Source of the DNA: JAKLKS01 sp964370855 | GTDB taxonomy: Bacteria; Planctomycetota; JAJSAM01; JAKLKS01 | Length of the DNA stretch: 64,000 nt | Assembly: GCA_964370855.1 (NCBI GenBank) | Contig: CAYJMF010000004.1 | Span: 62,001 to 126,000, forward strand | Direction: 5' to 3' | Notes under the pieces: model-generated | Told to the model about the DNA's origin: nothing | Database searches by the model: none | What the model saw: the letters and a program-made list of their open reading frames with translations, nothing else | Part shown: one piece after another, positions 42,601 to 51,073 of the stretch | Position numbering within the stretch: the stretch's first letter is position 1 | How the letters are laid out: each line of letters begins with the position of its first letter | Made by a program: the position numbers and the translations under genes

Positions 42601-42680
42601 AGCGCCACGGCGACCCGCCGCACCCAGGCGCGGTGGGCGAGCAGTTCCTCGAGCCGGTCGGCGGGCAGCGGGTGGTCCAT
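39666..42680 (-). CDS. ECF sigma factor fused to membrane helix and carboxypeptidase-regulatory-like repeats
   Basis: 1004 residues from ATG 42680 (GGGGAG upstream; ATG 42692 is possible). Residues about 12-75 form sigma region 2 (LVRDGNRADDLEQEVWLRAL; SRAWLGTVLRNVASNL) and about 100-157 region 4 (EEPYRTAVLLRYFEDLSPPDIATRL, ETIRTRLKRGLAMLRDRL). A single membrane helix (about 207-226, AKLAGAAVVLVLAAGTLLLLP) follows. The remaining roughly 770 residues are Ig/CarboxypepD_reg-like repeats (LRGVATLPDGKPAAGAVV, VEGRVVDGAGAPVPGAVV). The layout implies a cytoplasmic sigma factor tethered to an extracytoplasmic sensor. No anti-sigma gene is adjacent. It is divergent from a paralogue at 42861. Confidence 0.86.
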   Translation of the reverse strand: MDHPLPADRLEELLAHRAWVRRVAVALVRDGNRADDLEQEVWLRALQSPPPRPSRAWLGTVLRNVASNLGRGERRRGIHETSAPPGPLPPSPADLLERAEVVERVAHAVRELEEPYRTAVLLRYFEDLSPPDIATRLAAPLETIRTRLKRGLAMLRDRLDGDHGGDRRAWTLLLLPIIRREEPPGPGPAGPGAGAATGVLVMGINAKLAGAAVVLVLAAGTLLLLPRGGERGPEPGGPAASASGGPGGIGRNPEGGAAPPPPIEAVEAPPGAAPSFDGARLSVRVLTGPGRTPVAEALVTVTPEGGEPVALTTGPDGSASMDGLEDGPCVLLARAPGLVRADGAATLEAGRESVVELVLARGGAVAVTVLDDREGTPLAGARVAVLPGGSLKAGAGSATKLVFGSPYGGAVTDALGRARLDGIETGEIVTVRAEARGHGPGAESLVLEGDAKRDREIVLRLPRAATLRGVATLPDGKPAAGAVVYVLPADAEDMLATPGGTSTRGGRTIQALRGEVGEDGSYEVDGLDLGAAYVAVAVQREFGRSAPARGLSPTEAEPVLRADFGIRASGSFRVRLLRPDGTPGTGARVMVVALGFLRPFPEPEPGLYVIEKPTPGRFPLHVDASGCLAVRTEVEFPAEGDGSMEVRLEPGLAVAGTLVDDAGSPLAGVKMLISRPWQMAGKVPPSEGEGITDAAGRFRVDGLRDGTHQVILVLVPGGGPDDDLRVEVPGEDARIVVKRGGTIRARLVLPAGGAAPETVGVGIVRRTDGGESTSRSSVPWNGGLLALEKMPAGDLGLLLEIAGFAPMRIDAAVAPGAATDLGEIRLDPGVDVEGRVVDGAGAPVPGAVVSAGELWTPTREDVVTGRDGLFTLRHLARGTGAISVAAEGFLAREVPVEVPAAGPVVVTLRRGGTLVVRILDAGGGPVAGANVRLTRAGAEPGEYEAETTDHRGRIELRLEPGRWTARLCDDEWRDSTDPAAAKEADLPEEGAAAIDIVHPGRPVK

Positions 42681-42809
42681 CGGTCTCCCCATGAAACACC
42701 GGCGGGCGGAAACGGGGTCCAGGGGATCGGGGGCGACGCGGAGGGCAGGGAGCGGCCCGCCGTCCGTTCCCTCCCGTCCTCCCCCGGCTGTGACATCGGT
42801 CGGATTCCG

Positions 42810-42834
42810 GGAACCCCCTGGACCGGTCCCCGTT
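42810..42834 (+). promoter_or_regulatory. ECF-type promoter candidate
   Basis: GGAAC (42810-42814), a 16-base spacer and CGTT (42831-42834), the classic ECF sigma pattern. It lies about 26 bases before ATG 42861 of the sigma-fusion gene, so autoregulation is possible. A TAACAG box at 42846 is an alternative. Confidence 0.38.
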
Positions 42835-42860
42835 CCCGACTCCGCTAACAGTGTGAGTCC

Positions 42861-45701
42861 ATGGAGCAGCCGGACCCGTCCGTCCATCTCGAACAGGTCC
42901 TCTCCCACCGGGAGTGGGTCCGCCGGCTGGCCCGTGCCCTCGTCCGGGACGAGAACGAAGCCGATGACCTGGAGCAGGAGTTCTGGGTCGATGCACTCCG
43001 CAGCCTTCCCCGCGCCGGCTCCTCCATCCGCGGGTGGATCACGCTTACGCTCAGGCACAACCTCGTCGATCGCCTGCGGTCCGAGGCCCGGCGGCGCCGC
43101 AGGGAGGACCTGTGCGCGGGGAGGGAGGCGGTGCCGGCGTCGGCCGACGTCGTCGCCGAGGCGGATGCCCACAAGCGGGTCGTCCTCGCCGTCATGGACC
43201 TCCCCGAGCCCTACCGGACCACCGTGCTCCACCGCTACTTCCAGGACCTCCGGCCCGGCGGGATCGCCGCCCGCCAGGGGGTCCCCGTCGAGACCGTCCG
43301 GACCCGTCTCAAGAGGGCGCTGGAGATGCTGCGGCGGAGATTGGAGGCGGAACAGGGAGGGAATCGAGGGGCATGGACCGTCGGTCTCCTGCCCCTGGCG
43401 GGGGACCCGGCTCCCCCGGCCGGGCCGGCGGTCGCGGGGACCGTCGGCCCCTCCATCGTCTCCGCAGGGGGAACCATCGTGAAGACCTCGAACGCGGTCG
43501 CCGTCGCCGCCGGCCTGCTCCTGGCCGGCGGACTCGCCTGGTGGCTGGCATCGACGGGCCCATCGAGCCCCGTCGAGGTCGCAGGGACCGGTGTCCCCGC
43601 GGGTGGTGCGGGACCCTCGTCCGAACCCGGCGGCCCCCGCCTCCCTGCCGCTCGTGCGGAGGGGGAACCGGGAGATCTCCCGGTTCCGGTCCCGGTGCCT
43701 CCCACCGTGCCCGAGGCGCCGCCCGGCGCCCCTCCGACGGCGGGAGCCGAGGAACCGACCGCCCTCCCCGCGCCTCCCGGCGAGATCGTCGGCCGGGTCC
43801 TCCTGCTGAAGGACCGGTCCCCGGTCGGAGGCGCGACGGTGACCCTCCGCGCCGGGCGCGTTCCCGCGCCGGGCGGGATCCCCTTCGAGCCCCGCACGCA
43901 CGGGACGGACGTTTCCGGGGGGTTCGGGTTCTTCGGAGTGCCGGAGGGGGGCTACGTCGTCGGCGCCTCCCTGGAGGGGTACGCGCCACGGGAGATCGGA
44001 GGGGTGACGGTGACCGCGGAGCGGGGTGCGGGCGGCATCGTGATCCTCCTGACGGCGGGGGGAGGAATCGAGGGGCGGGTGACCGGATCGCAGGGGGAGG
44101 GCCTGGAGGGGATCGAGGTGCGCACCTCCCTCGCCGATGGCCCGCTCTCCACGCTGACCACGCGCACGGACTCCGACGGCCGGTACCGCTTCGAGAACCT
44201 CGGCCCCGATCGGCACCTCGTCCAAGCCGTGAGAGGGAAGGACCGGGTCCAGACGGTCTTCGTGGCCGTCGCGGAAGGAGGAATCGCCCGGGCCGATTTC
44301 GGGGCGGCCGGCGCGGTCACGGGGCTTCTCCTCGATCCGGGAGGCCTGCCGGTCTCCCGTGCAACCATCGGCTTCACCCGGATCGGCGGAAGGGGGATGG
44401 TCAACGTGAAGACGGACGACGAGGGCCGGTTCCGCGCGGACGGCCTGTCGCCCGGGGAGTGGCTGGTGCAGGCCATGCTCCACGATTCCCGCCCGCAGGT
44501 GATCGACGAGAAGGGGTTCTCGGGGTTCTCTTCGGTCGTGGGCCGGGTGAAGGTATCCGACCTGGATCAGGATCTCGTCCTGCGGCTGGAGGGCGGGGAG
44601 ATCGCGGGCCGCGTCATCGTGAAGTCCACGGGAGGACCCGTGGCATTCCCCGACGTGACGCTGCAGCTCTACGGGGCCGGCGGCGGCGGCGACTTCCGGG
44701 GCAATGCCCTCGCCGGGAGGGACGGCACCTTCCGGTTCCGCGGCCTCGGCCCGGGAACCTACAGGCTCGTGGCCCACCCCGTGGACACGTCGCTCCGGAG
44801 GTTCGAGCAGGAGGTGGCGCTCGCGTCCGGCGAGGTCAGGGAGGGGTTCGAGGTCGCGTTCGAGGGGCTCCGGACCGGGACCGTCCGTTTCAGGGTGCGC
44901 GATCCCGACGGGAAGCCCGTCGAGGGGGCGGAGTTCAGCATCCTGGGCGGGTTCTCCTTCGTGCCGGCGCGGGGAGCGCCCGGCATCTACTCCGCGGCCC
45001 TCGAGGTCGGGAAGAGGAGCGTGCGCATCGCCAGGGAGGACCACCAGGGAGTCACCGTGGTGGTGGACGTCCTGGAGGAGGGGACGGCGGAGGTGGAGGC
45101 CACCCTGCCCTGGGGCGGGGTCGCCAGCCACGGCGCGTCCGGGGAGATCGCCGGGCGGGTGTTCTCCAGGGCGACCGGGAAGCCCGTGGCGTTCCCGGCG
45201 GTGGCCCTCAGCATCCACGCCCTGGTCCCCGGGAAGGGGGGAGGCTGGATCCAGGGGACCCACGCGGGAGTCGCCCTTCCGCAGGAGGATGGGCTCTTCC
45301 GCTTCACCGGGCTGAAGGCGGGCCGGTTCCGGATTCTCGCCAATCCAAACCCCCCCGTGTTCCGCCGGGTCCAGGTGGACGTGGACCTCCCCCGGGAGGG
45401 GAACAGGGAGGGCATCGAGATCGGCCTGGAGGAGTGCGGGACCGGGACGGTGCGGTTCACCGTCCGGGACCCTGACGGGAAGCCCGTCGAGGGAGCGAGG
45501 TTCTCCACGGTGAGCGGTCCGACCCGGACCTCGCTCCAGGCCAAGGGCCTGGAGGGGGGGGTCTACGAGGTCTTGATCGAGGAGGGCAAGGTGACGGTCT
45601 CCGTGTTCGCGGACGGCGTCGGCTCGGGGCGGGCGGAGATCTCCGTGGAGGCGGGCGGGACGCAGGAGGTGGAGGTCGTGCTCCGGGGGAAGGGGGGGTA
45701 G
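42861..45701 (+). CDS. ECF sigma factor fused to membrane helix and carboxypeptidase-regulatory-like repeats
   Basis: 946 residues. Sigma region 2 (about 12-75; REWVRRLARALVRDENEADDLEQEFW; IRGWITLTLRHNLVDRL), region 4 (about 105-160; EPYRTTVLHRYFQDLRPGGIAARQGVPVETVRTRL), one membrane helix (about 211-230, NAVAVAAGLLLAGGLAWWLA), a Pro-rich linker, then repeats (about 292-946) such as IVGRVLLLKDRSPVGGATV, GTVRFRVRDPDGKPVEGAEF and GTVRFTVRDPDGKPVEGARF. It shares the layout and N-terminal sequence of the divergent gene at 39666, so the two arose by duplication. Probably a one-piece transmembrane signal-to-transcription switch. Confidence 0.86.
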   Translation: MEQPDPSVHLEQVLSHREWVRRLARALVRDENEADDLEQEFWVDALRSLPRAGSSIRGWITLTLRHNLVDRLRSEARRRRREDLCAGREAVPASADVVAEADAHKRVVLAVMDLPEPYRTTVLHRYFQDLRPGGIAARQGVPVETVRTRLKRALEMLRRRLEAEQGGNRGAWTVGLLPLAGDPAPPAGPAVAGTVGPSIVSAGGTIVKTSNAVAVAAGLLLAGGLAWWLASTGPSSPVEVAGTGVPAGGAGPSSEPGGPRLPAARAEGEPGDLPVPVPVPPTVPEAPPGAPPTAGAEEPTALPAPPGEIVGRVLLLKDRSPVGGATVTLRAGRVPAPGGIPFEPRTHGTDVSGGFGFFGVPEGGYVVGASLEGYAPREIGGVTVTAERGAGGIVILLTAGGGIEGRVTGSQGEGLEGIEVRTSLADGPLSTLTTRTDSDGRYRFENLGPDRHLVQAVRGKDRVQTVFVAVAEGGIARADFGAAGAVTGLLLDPGGLPVSRATIGFTRIGGRGMVNVKTDDEGRFRADGLSPGEWLVQAMLHDSRPQVIDEKGFSGFSSVVGRVKVSDLDQDLVLRLEGGEIAGRVIVKSTGGPVAFPDVTLQLYGAGGGGDFRGNALAGRDGTFRFRGLGPGTYRLVAHPVDTSLRRFEQEVALASGEVREGFEVAFEGLRTGTVRFRVRDPDGKPVEGAEFSILGGFSFVPARGAPGIYSAALEVGKRSVRIAREDHQGVTVVVDVLEEGTAEVEATLPWGGVASHGASGEIAGRVFSRATGKPVAFPAVALSIHALVPGKGGGWIQGTHAGVALPQEDGLFRFTGLKAGRFRILANPNPPVFRRVQVDVDLPREGNREGIEIGLEECGTGTVRFTVRDPDGKPVEGARFSTVSGPTRTSLQAKGLEGGVYEVLIEEGKVTVSVFADGVGSGRAEISVEAGGTQEVEVVLRGKGG

Positions 45702-45806
45702 GCGGGCCGATCCCCCCGCGCCGCCGGGCATGGTGACTTCCACCGGACGAGCGCATGGCGATTCCGTTCGCTCCCCTACACTGGGGTCGGGACTCGGAGC
45801 TACATC

Positions 45807-47165
45807 GTGGCATCGCTCAGGCGTCCGGCCGTTGCGCTCGCCCTGCTCCTCCTCGGCCTGCTCCTCGGCTGGCTGGTCCGGGAGGTGACGGAGGTCCCCG
45901 GGGTGCCCGCACCCTCCGGAGTTCGCGATGCGGCACCCCTCACGCAGCCGAAGCCGGCCTCCGAGAAGGACCATCTCCGGAGGGAGAACGTCGCCCTTCG
46001 AGAGCGCATCGCGGCCATGGAGGCACCCGAAGCGCGGGCTCCGGAGGAACCCTCCGCGCCGGTGCCGCCGCCATCGCCCGCGACCCGGACCCTCGAGCCG
46101 GCGGTGAAACTCGCCGGGGAATCCGGCGACCCCGATGCGGCGACGCTCCGCGTCCTGGTCCGCGATGCCGAAGGACGGCCGCAGGGAGGAATCAAGGTCG
46201 GGACCTGGGTCGTCTGGAACTCGCAGGTCCAGGATCGGCGCGACGCCGTGACCGGTCCCGCCGGGACGGCGGAGTTCCAGGGCCTGCCGGCCGGCGACCG
46301 GCGCGTCGCCATGGACGTCCTCCAGGGCAGCCAGAGCGTCCAGGCGGCTCTCACGGGCGGCCGGGTCACGGAGGTCGCCTTCCGGGTCGAGGGCGGAGTC
46401 CGTATCGAAGGAACGGTGCGGGACGAGGGGAAGGGGCCGATGGGGGGAGTCAGCCTGAGCCTCGCCCGCCATGACGGCCCCGTCGGGACGTGGCTCCATG
46501 CGACCTCCGACGGCAGGGGCCGCTACCGCTTCGATGCCGTCCCCCCGGGACGATGGACCGCCTTCCTCCATGCCGAACCCTCCCGCAAGTTGCAGGTCGG
46601 GATCGACGTCATCGAGGGGCGCCCGCTGTCCAGGGACTTCGTCTTCGGCGCGGGGCTCGCCGGGGTCGTGAGGGACGGGACCACGGGAGCGGGCATCGCG
46701 GGCGTCCGGGTCGACCTTCCTCGCCTGTACCGCTCCGCGGTCAGCGAGGCCGGAGGGAGGTTCGATCTCCCCGACCTCGCGCCAGGCGCCTACGACCTCC
46801 AGGTCTCGCGGGACGGCTATGGATTCATCTCCCTCCGCGGAGTCGAGGTGCCGGAGGGCGGACGCACTCTCGACATCGAGATGACCCCGGCGGCCGTCCT
46901 CGTCCTGCATGTCCTGGATCCCGGAGGCAAGCCCTGCGTGGGACGGCTCTTCCTCGGAATCGACTCGAAGGTCGAGGGCGCCGGGACCCGTGTCGGCACC
47001 AGCGTCACCGTGGATGAGTCGGGACGGGGCGTGTTCCGGCAGATCGTGCCGGGGTCCTACGGGCTCAGGTTTCGGGCGGAGGATGGCGGCCAGGCGACCC
47101 TCGATGTCGAGGTGGCGACGGGCGAAACCGAGGTGGAGGTCCACCTGAAGGCGAAGGGTCCATGA
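45807..47165 (+). CDS. Membrane-anchored coiled-coil and carboxypeptidase-regulatory-like protein
   Basis: 452 residues: membrane helix (about 8-27, VALALLLLGLLLGWLV), short coiled coil (SEKDHLRRENVALRERIAAME), Pro-rich linker, then beta-sandwich repeats (LRVLVRDAEGRPQGGIKV, IEGTVRDEGKGPMGGVSL, LAGVVRDGTTGAGIAGVRV). GTG start with GGAG upstream. It overlaps the next gene by four bases (ATGA); the two are tandem duplicates with the same order of parts. TACACT at 45777 may be the -10 box. Function unknown; position suggests a link with the sigma-fusion gene just upstream. Confidence 0.75.
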   Translation: MASLRRPAVALALLLLGLLLGWLVREVTEVPGVPAPSGVRDAAPLTQPKPASEKDHLRRENVALRERIAAMEAPEARAPEEPSAPVPPPSPATRTLEPAVKLAGESGDPDAATLRVLVRDAEGRPQGGIKVGTWVVWNSQVQDRRDAVTGPAGTAEFQGLPAGDRRVAMDVLQGSQSVQAALTGGRVTEVAFRVEGGVRIEGTVRDEGKGPMGGVSLSLARHDGPVGTWLHATSDGRGRYRFDAVPPGRWTAFLHAEPSRKLQVGIDVIEGRPLSRDFVFGAGLAGVVRDGTTGAGIAGVRVDLPRLYRSAVSEAGGRFDLPDLAPGAYDLQVSRDGYGFISLRGVEVPEGGRTLDIEMTPAAVLVLHVLDPGGKPCVGRLFLGIDSKVEGAGTRVGTSVTVDESGRGVFRQIVPGSYGLRFRAEDGGQATLDVEVATGETEVEVHLKAKGP

Positions 47166-48478
47166 GGCGCGCCTGGGTCGAACCGGCCGTTCTCCTGGCA
47201 GGCGGCCTGCTGGGCTGGCTCCTGCATGGGGGTTCGATGGCACCGGAGACGGGAAGCGCATCCCCGGTCCGGACTCCAGCGGAGCCCTCGCCGGAAGACG
47301 ATGGGGATCTCGATGGGCTCCGCGAGGAGAACGCCCGGCTCCGGGAGCAGGTGGACGCCCTGGAGAAGGCCCGGGGGCCGGAACCGGGGGCGCGCCCTCC
47401 CCGGATCCCCCGGGAGGGCGTCGAGGCCGCGGCGGTCCCGGAGGACGGCGCCGAGGGGACTCTCCGGATTCGCGTGGTCGATGCCGATGGCCGGCCGGTC
47501 CCGGGAACGACGGTGCGCACCTCGGTGGTCCGGGGAGAGCGGATCACCGACGAGCGGACGGCCTCCACCGACGCGGGAGGGTCCGCGGAGTTCACGGGTC
47601 TTGCTGCCGGGGAGCGGCATGTCGAGGTGGAGGTCCCGCAGGGCTGGCGCTTCTTCCCCGCCCGGGTCCGCCCGGCGGACGTCACGGAAGTCATCGTCCC
47701 CATGGGCCGCGGCGCCGTCATGGAAGGGGAGGTCCGCCACGCCGAGGAGGGGCCGTTGGCGGAGGTCGATGTGATCCTCAGCTCCGACTCCACGGGGACC
47801 CACCTCCGGGCGCGCTCCGGTCGGGACGGCCGGTACCGGTTCGACTTCGTCGCCCCGGGTTCGTGGAAGGCGCGGCTCGAGGGGGGGGCCATCGCCTACT
47901 CCTCCAGGGTCGAGACCGAGGTGGAGATGCCGGAGGACGGGCCGCTGGCCAGGGACTTCCTCGTGGGGGTGCCCACGGTTTCGGGGACGGTCCTGGATCG
48001 GACCACGCGGCGCCCGCTCCCCGCCGCCACCGTCAGCATCTCGGGACGACTGTACCGGAGCGCCACCACCGATGCCGCGGGGGCGTACCGCTTCCTCGAC
48101 CTCCCGGCGGGAAGGTACCGGGTCGCCGTTTCCAGGAACGGCTACGCCACGGAGCACCTCCAGGAGCTGACGGTCCCGCCGGGCGGCCAGCGGTTCGACG
48201 CGGAACTCTCGCCGGCCTCGGCGCTCTCCATCGCCGTGACCGACCCCACCGGACAGCCCTACATCGGGGATCTCGACCTGATGATCACGGCGGTGGGAGG
48301 GAAGGGATCGTCGGGGGCGGACCTGCGGACGGACGCGGAGGGGCGGGTCTCCTACGACCGCATCCTCCCCGGACGATACGAGCTCCGCTTCGAGGCCGGG
48401 GGAATCGGCGAAGCGTCCCTCGAGGTGGTCCTCGTCCCCGGCGACAACTCCCTCGATGTACGGCTCCAGCGGAAGTAG
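47162..48478 (+). CDS. Membrane-anchored coiled-coil and carboxypeptidase-regulatory-like protein
   Basis: 438 residues, tandem paralogue of the 45807 gene: membrane helix (about 9-26, AVLLAGGLLGWLLHGG), coiled coil (DGLREENARLREQVDALEKA), linker, then repeats (LRIRVVDADGRPVPGTTV, MEGEVRHAEEGPLAEVDV, VSGTVLDRTTRRPLPAATV). Shared blocks with its neighbour include GLAAGERHVEVEVPQG versus GLPAGDRRVAMDVLQG and RLYRSATTDAAGAYRFLDLPAGRY versus RLYRSAVSEAGGRFDLPDLAPGAY. It is translated with the upstream gene through an ATGA overlap. Confidence 0.75.
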   Translation: MRRAWVEPAVLLAGGLLGWLLHGGSMAPETGSASPVRTPAEPSPEDDGDLDGLREENARLREQVDALEKARGPEPGARPPRIPREGVEAAAVPEDGAEGTLRIRVVDADGRPVPGTTVRTSVVRGERITDERTASTDAGGSAEFTGLAAGERHVEVEVPQGWRFFPARVRPADVTEVIVPMGRGAVMEGEVRHAEEGPLAEVDVILSSDSTGTHLRARSGRDGRYRFDFVAPGSWKARLEGGAIAYSSRVETEVEMPEDGPLARDFLVGVPTVSGTVLDRTTRRPLPAATVSISGRLYRSATTDAAGAYRFLDLPAGRYRVAVSRNGYATEHLQELTVPPGGQRFDAELSPASALSIAVTDPTGQPYIGDLDLMITAVGGKGSSGADLRTDAEGRVSYDRILPGRYELRFEAGGIGEASLEVVLVPGDNSLDVRLQRK

Positions 48479-48511
48479 GTGGAGGTCCGCCTGCAACCGA
48501 AGGGGAGATAG
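48479..48511 (+). pseudogene. In-frame remnant of a third tandem copy's 3' end
   Basis: Directly after the stop of the 47162 gene, and in the same frame, the DNA reads VEVRLQPKGR then TAG. This repeats the gene's own ending LDVRLQRK and resembles its neighbour's VEVHLKAKGP. It looks like the leftover end of a deleted duplicate. Confidence 0.5.
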
Positions 48512-48640
48512 CGGGGGTCCCCCGGAACGTCGCGTCGCCGGGACCGGCTCCGGGAGCGCCCCATCGGTGCGCGATTCTCCCCGGAGGACTCGGCCTGCGC
48601 CCCCTGCAGGACCGGTCACATCCGTGGGCCGACGCGGGGG

Positions 48641-48646
48641 TAGGAT
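48641..48646 (+). promoter_or_regulatory. -10 box close to start codon
   Basis: TAGGAT, seven bases before GTG 48654. The implied leaderless start gives a clean signal peptide. Confidence 0.42.
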
Positions 48647-48653
48647 CCCCCCC

Positions 48654-51044
48654 GTGAGAGTCCAGGCTCGGCTGGCCGTCATCCTGATCGCCGGGGTCAT
48701 GGCGTCGCCGTCGACGCCGGCGTGTTCCGGTGACGAGAACCAGCCTCCTCCCGTCCCGGGGATGGACAGGGCCGCGAGGGAGCTCCTGGACGCCCTCCCC
48801 CCGGATCCCTCCCTGGAGGTCACTCCCGAAGCCCGGAAGGAGGAGGAGGAAGCCGCCGCCCGGGCCGTCGAGCGCCTGCGGCTGGTCGCTGTCCGCATCC
48901 GGGTCCTGACCGCGGGGGGAAACGCGCTGCCCGGCATCGGCATCCGGGCGCGACTGGAGTCCATGGATCTCGTCGCGGGCCCCGCCGTCACCGATGCGGG
49001 CGGCCATGCGACCCTGCGCCTTCCCCGGGGGACATGGCGGCTCGACGCGGCGACGGAGGAGCCTTTTCCCGGGACGGTCGTCTTCTCCTCCAGCAGGGTG
49101 GAGGTGGCCGGCCCCGGGGACGTCACGGTCCGCATGGTGGAGAAGAGAGTCCTGCGTCTCGACGACGGGACCGGGTCCGCTCCGCAGCCGGATTCCGTGA
49201 CGCTCTCCCTGCCCGACTTCTCCTTCTCGCGGGACTATCGGTGCCGGTTCGGGAGCCTCGAGATCCTGTCGGCCGCGGGGGACACGCTCCTGTGCCAGGC
49301 CGTCCGCGCCTCCGACGACCGCCCGGGGTTCATCGTCCGGGGGGGATTGCCGGCGGAAGGGGCCGTGCTGGACGTGGGGCCGACGGGCTCGACCTCCTTC
49401 GTCCTGCAGGGTGGAACGGACAGGCGGCTCGACGCCACGTTCCGCTCGGTGGATGCCCTCCCCCTGGAGTTGAGGGTCTCGGCGATGCGTCCCGAAGTCG
49501 TGTTCCTGCGCGGCTTCCCGGCGGTCGCGTTCTCCCTCGCCGTGGACCGCCGGGGGGAGGCCTACTCCTTCTACGCCCGCCCCTTCGACCTGGACGGAGG
49601 GGAGCGCGTCTTCACGGGGGAGCCTCCCTTCGAAGTGTCCGTGGGCATCCAGCGCAACACCTCGAAGCTCTACAAGGAGCGCAAGGACTCGCTGACCTTC
49701 CGCGCCTTCCTGCGGGACTCGAACGGCCTCCTCCTCTCGGGGGACTCGAAGAAGGCGGCCTACACCATCGACTACCAGGAGGTTCTCGACGGGAAGGTCC
49801 GCGTGGAGGGGACCTTCCGCGACTGGTACGTGCGCCGGACGGAGCCCATCGCCGCCTCCGACCTCCCGAGGGTGCGCTACCGGCTGCGCATCAGGGGGCC
49901 CGGGGAGGACAGGTCCGTGGAGGTCGTCCCGCACCCGATGAGCGAGGAGGTCCAGGTCGGGAAGGTGGTCCTGCAATGCCACCCGGAGGTCGCCGCCAAC
50001 GCCCGGCTCTGGGCCGCGTACGTGGATGCGGTGATCCGCGCCTACGAGGCGGTGAGCCCCGTGCGGAAGAGGAAGTTCAGGATCACCCCGTTCTCCGAGA
50101 TGCCCCCGGGGATCGGCGGATACGGCGGCTACCGCGGCCGGGAGGCCTTCGCCTACCTCCCCGACGCGAGGTTGTTCGGATTCACGCGCCGGACCACCTG
50201 GGACGGCCTGGTCTCCCACGAGGTGGCCCATGGCGTCCAGTTCCGCCACGGGGCCGTCATGACCGGGGCCGGGGAGAGGGCGTTCCGGAAGTTCGCGGCC
50301 GCCCTGCCGGGGGCGGATCGGGTCCCGGAGGGGAACCGGTACCTCCCGTTCCTCGAGGCCGTGACCAGGGGGGCCATCAGGGCCGATCGGGAGTTCTCCG
50401 ACCCCGCCGAAACGGTCGGGGACGGGAAGGAGGCCGCGGCGGGCGGCGACGATCCGGGGGACGGGGTGCTGGCGCCGGATCCGGCGGCACCGGACGACTC
50501 CCTCCTCGCCTGGTACGTCCGCTCCCTCTGCGGCCCGGAGAAGGCCGACCACCTGCGGCGCCACCGGCCGACATGGAGGTGGTGGCTCGTCCTCCGGGGT
50601 TACACCGACGCCGAGATCGAGGCGGCCATCCTCTCCCACGTGACGGGTGAGCCCCATGCCTGGCTGGCCCGCCTGAGGGGTCTCGCCGCCCATGACCGAC
50701 GGGTCGCTTCCGCCACCGCGGAAATCGCGGATCCGTCGGGGGAACTGGCCTACGTCGAAGCAAGGGGGAAGATCACGAAGCGCTGGGCGACGGTGAAGGT
50801 GGCGGGCGAAGCGGACCCGGGGGCCGCGGCGGCGAGGATGCGCGGGGAGCTGGGGGATCGGAAGCGCCGGGTGGACATCCTGCTGTCCATCGGGGCGGAG
50901 CACCTGGCCCGGGGAGATGCCGGCGCCGGGAAGGCGACCCTGCTGGAGGCGCTGGAGGAGGCGAGGCGAGGCGGGGACGGCCTCCTCGAGGACGCGCTGG
51001 GAAGGGCATCCGCGCTCTGGGCATCGCGGGAGTCCCGGAAGTAG
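48654..51044 (+). CDS. Predicted lipoprotein with HEVAH zinc-metallopeptidase motif
   Basis: 796 residues from GTG 48654. The signal VRVQARLAVILIAGVMASPSTPAC ends at Cys24 (TPAC), so it is probably lipidated. A coiled segment (about 55-75) and beta-rich middle follow. The C-terminal part has SHEVAHGVQFRHG with His522 and His526, an HExxH zinc site, inside a helical region. The third ligand is not clear; Glu in YLPFLEAVTRGAI is a candidate. The protein stands apart from the tandem repeat genes upstream. A cell-surface gluzincin-type peptidase is inferred; no specific MEROPS family is assigned. Confidence 0.78.
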   Translation: MRVQARLAVILIAGVMASPSTPACSGDENQPPPVPGMDRAARELLDALPPDPSLEVTPEARKEEEEAAARAVERLRLVAVRIRVLTAGGNALPGIGIRARLESMDLVAGPAVTDAGGHATLRLPRGTWRLDAATEEPFPGTVVFSSSRVEVAGPGDVTVRMVEKRVLRLDDGTGSAPQPDSVTLSLPDFSFSRDYRCRFGSLEILSAAGDTLLCQAVRASDDRPGFIVRGGLPAEGAVLDVGPTGSTSFVLQGGTDRRLDATFRSVDALPLELRVSAMRPEVVFLRGFPAVAFSLAVDRRGEAYSFYARPFDLDGGERVFTGEPPFEVSVGIQRNTSKLYKERKDSLTFRAFLRDSNGLLLSGDSKKAAYTIDYQEVLDGKVRVEGTFRDWYVRRTEPIAASDLPRVRYRLRIRGPGEDRSVEVVPHPMSEEVQVGKVVLQCHPEVAANARLWAAYVDAVIRAYEAVSPVRKRKFRITPFSEMPPGIGGYGGYRGREAFAYLPDARLFGFTRRTTWDGLVSHEVAHGVQFRHGAVMTGAGERAFRKFAAALPGADRVPEGNRYLPFLEAVTRGAIRADREFSDPAETVGDGKEAAAGGDDPGDGVLAPDPAAPDDSLLAWYVRSLCGPEKADHLRRHRPTWRWWLVLRGYTDAEIEAAILSHVTGEPHAWLARLRGLAAHDRRVASATAEIADPSGELAYVEARGKITKRWATVKVAGEADPGAAAARMRGELGDRKRRVDILLSIGAEHLARGDAGAGKATLLEALEEARRGGDGLLEDALGRASALWASRESRK

Positions 51045-51073
51045 GTCCCCGTGGGCCTGCGTCGTCTTCAGAT

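Noticed and set aside
39666..47261. Open frame of about 2,500 codons on the - strand
   Set aside because: Only the part from 42680 downward has domains (sigma factor plus repeats). The extension to 47261 is antisense to the sigma-fusion and repeat genes on the + strand.
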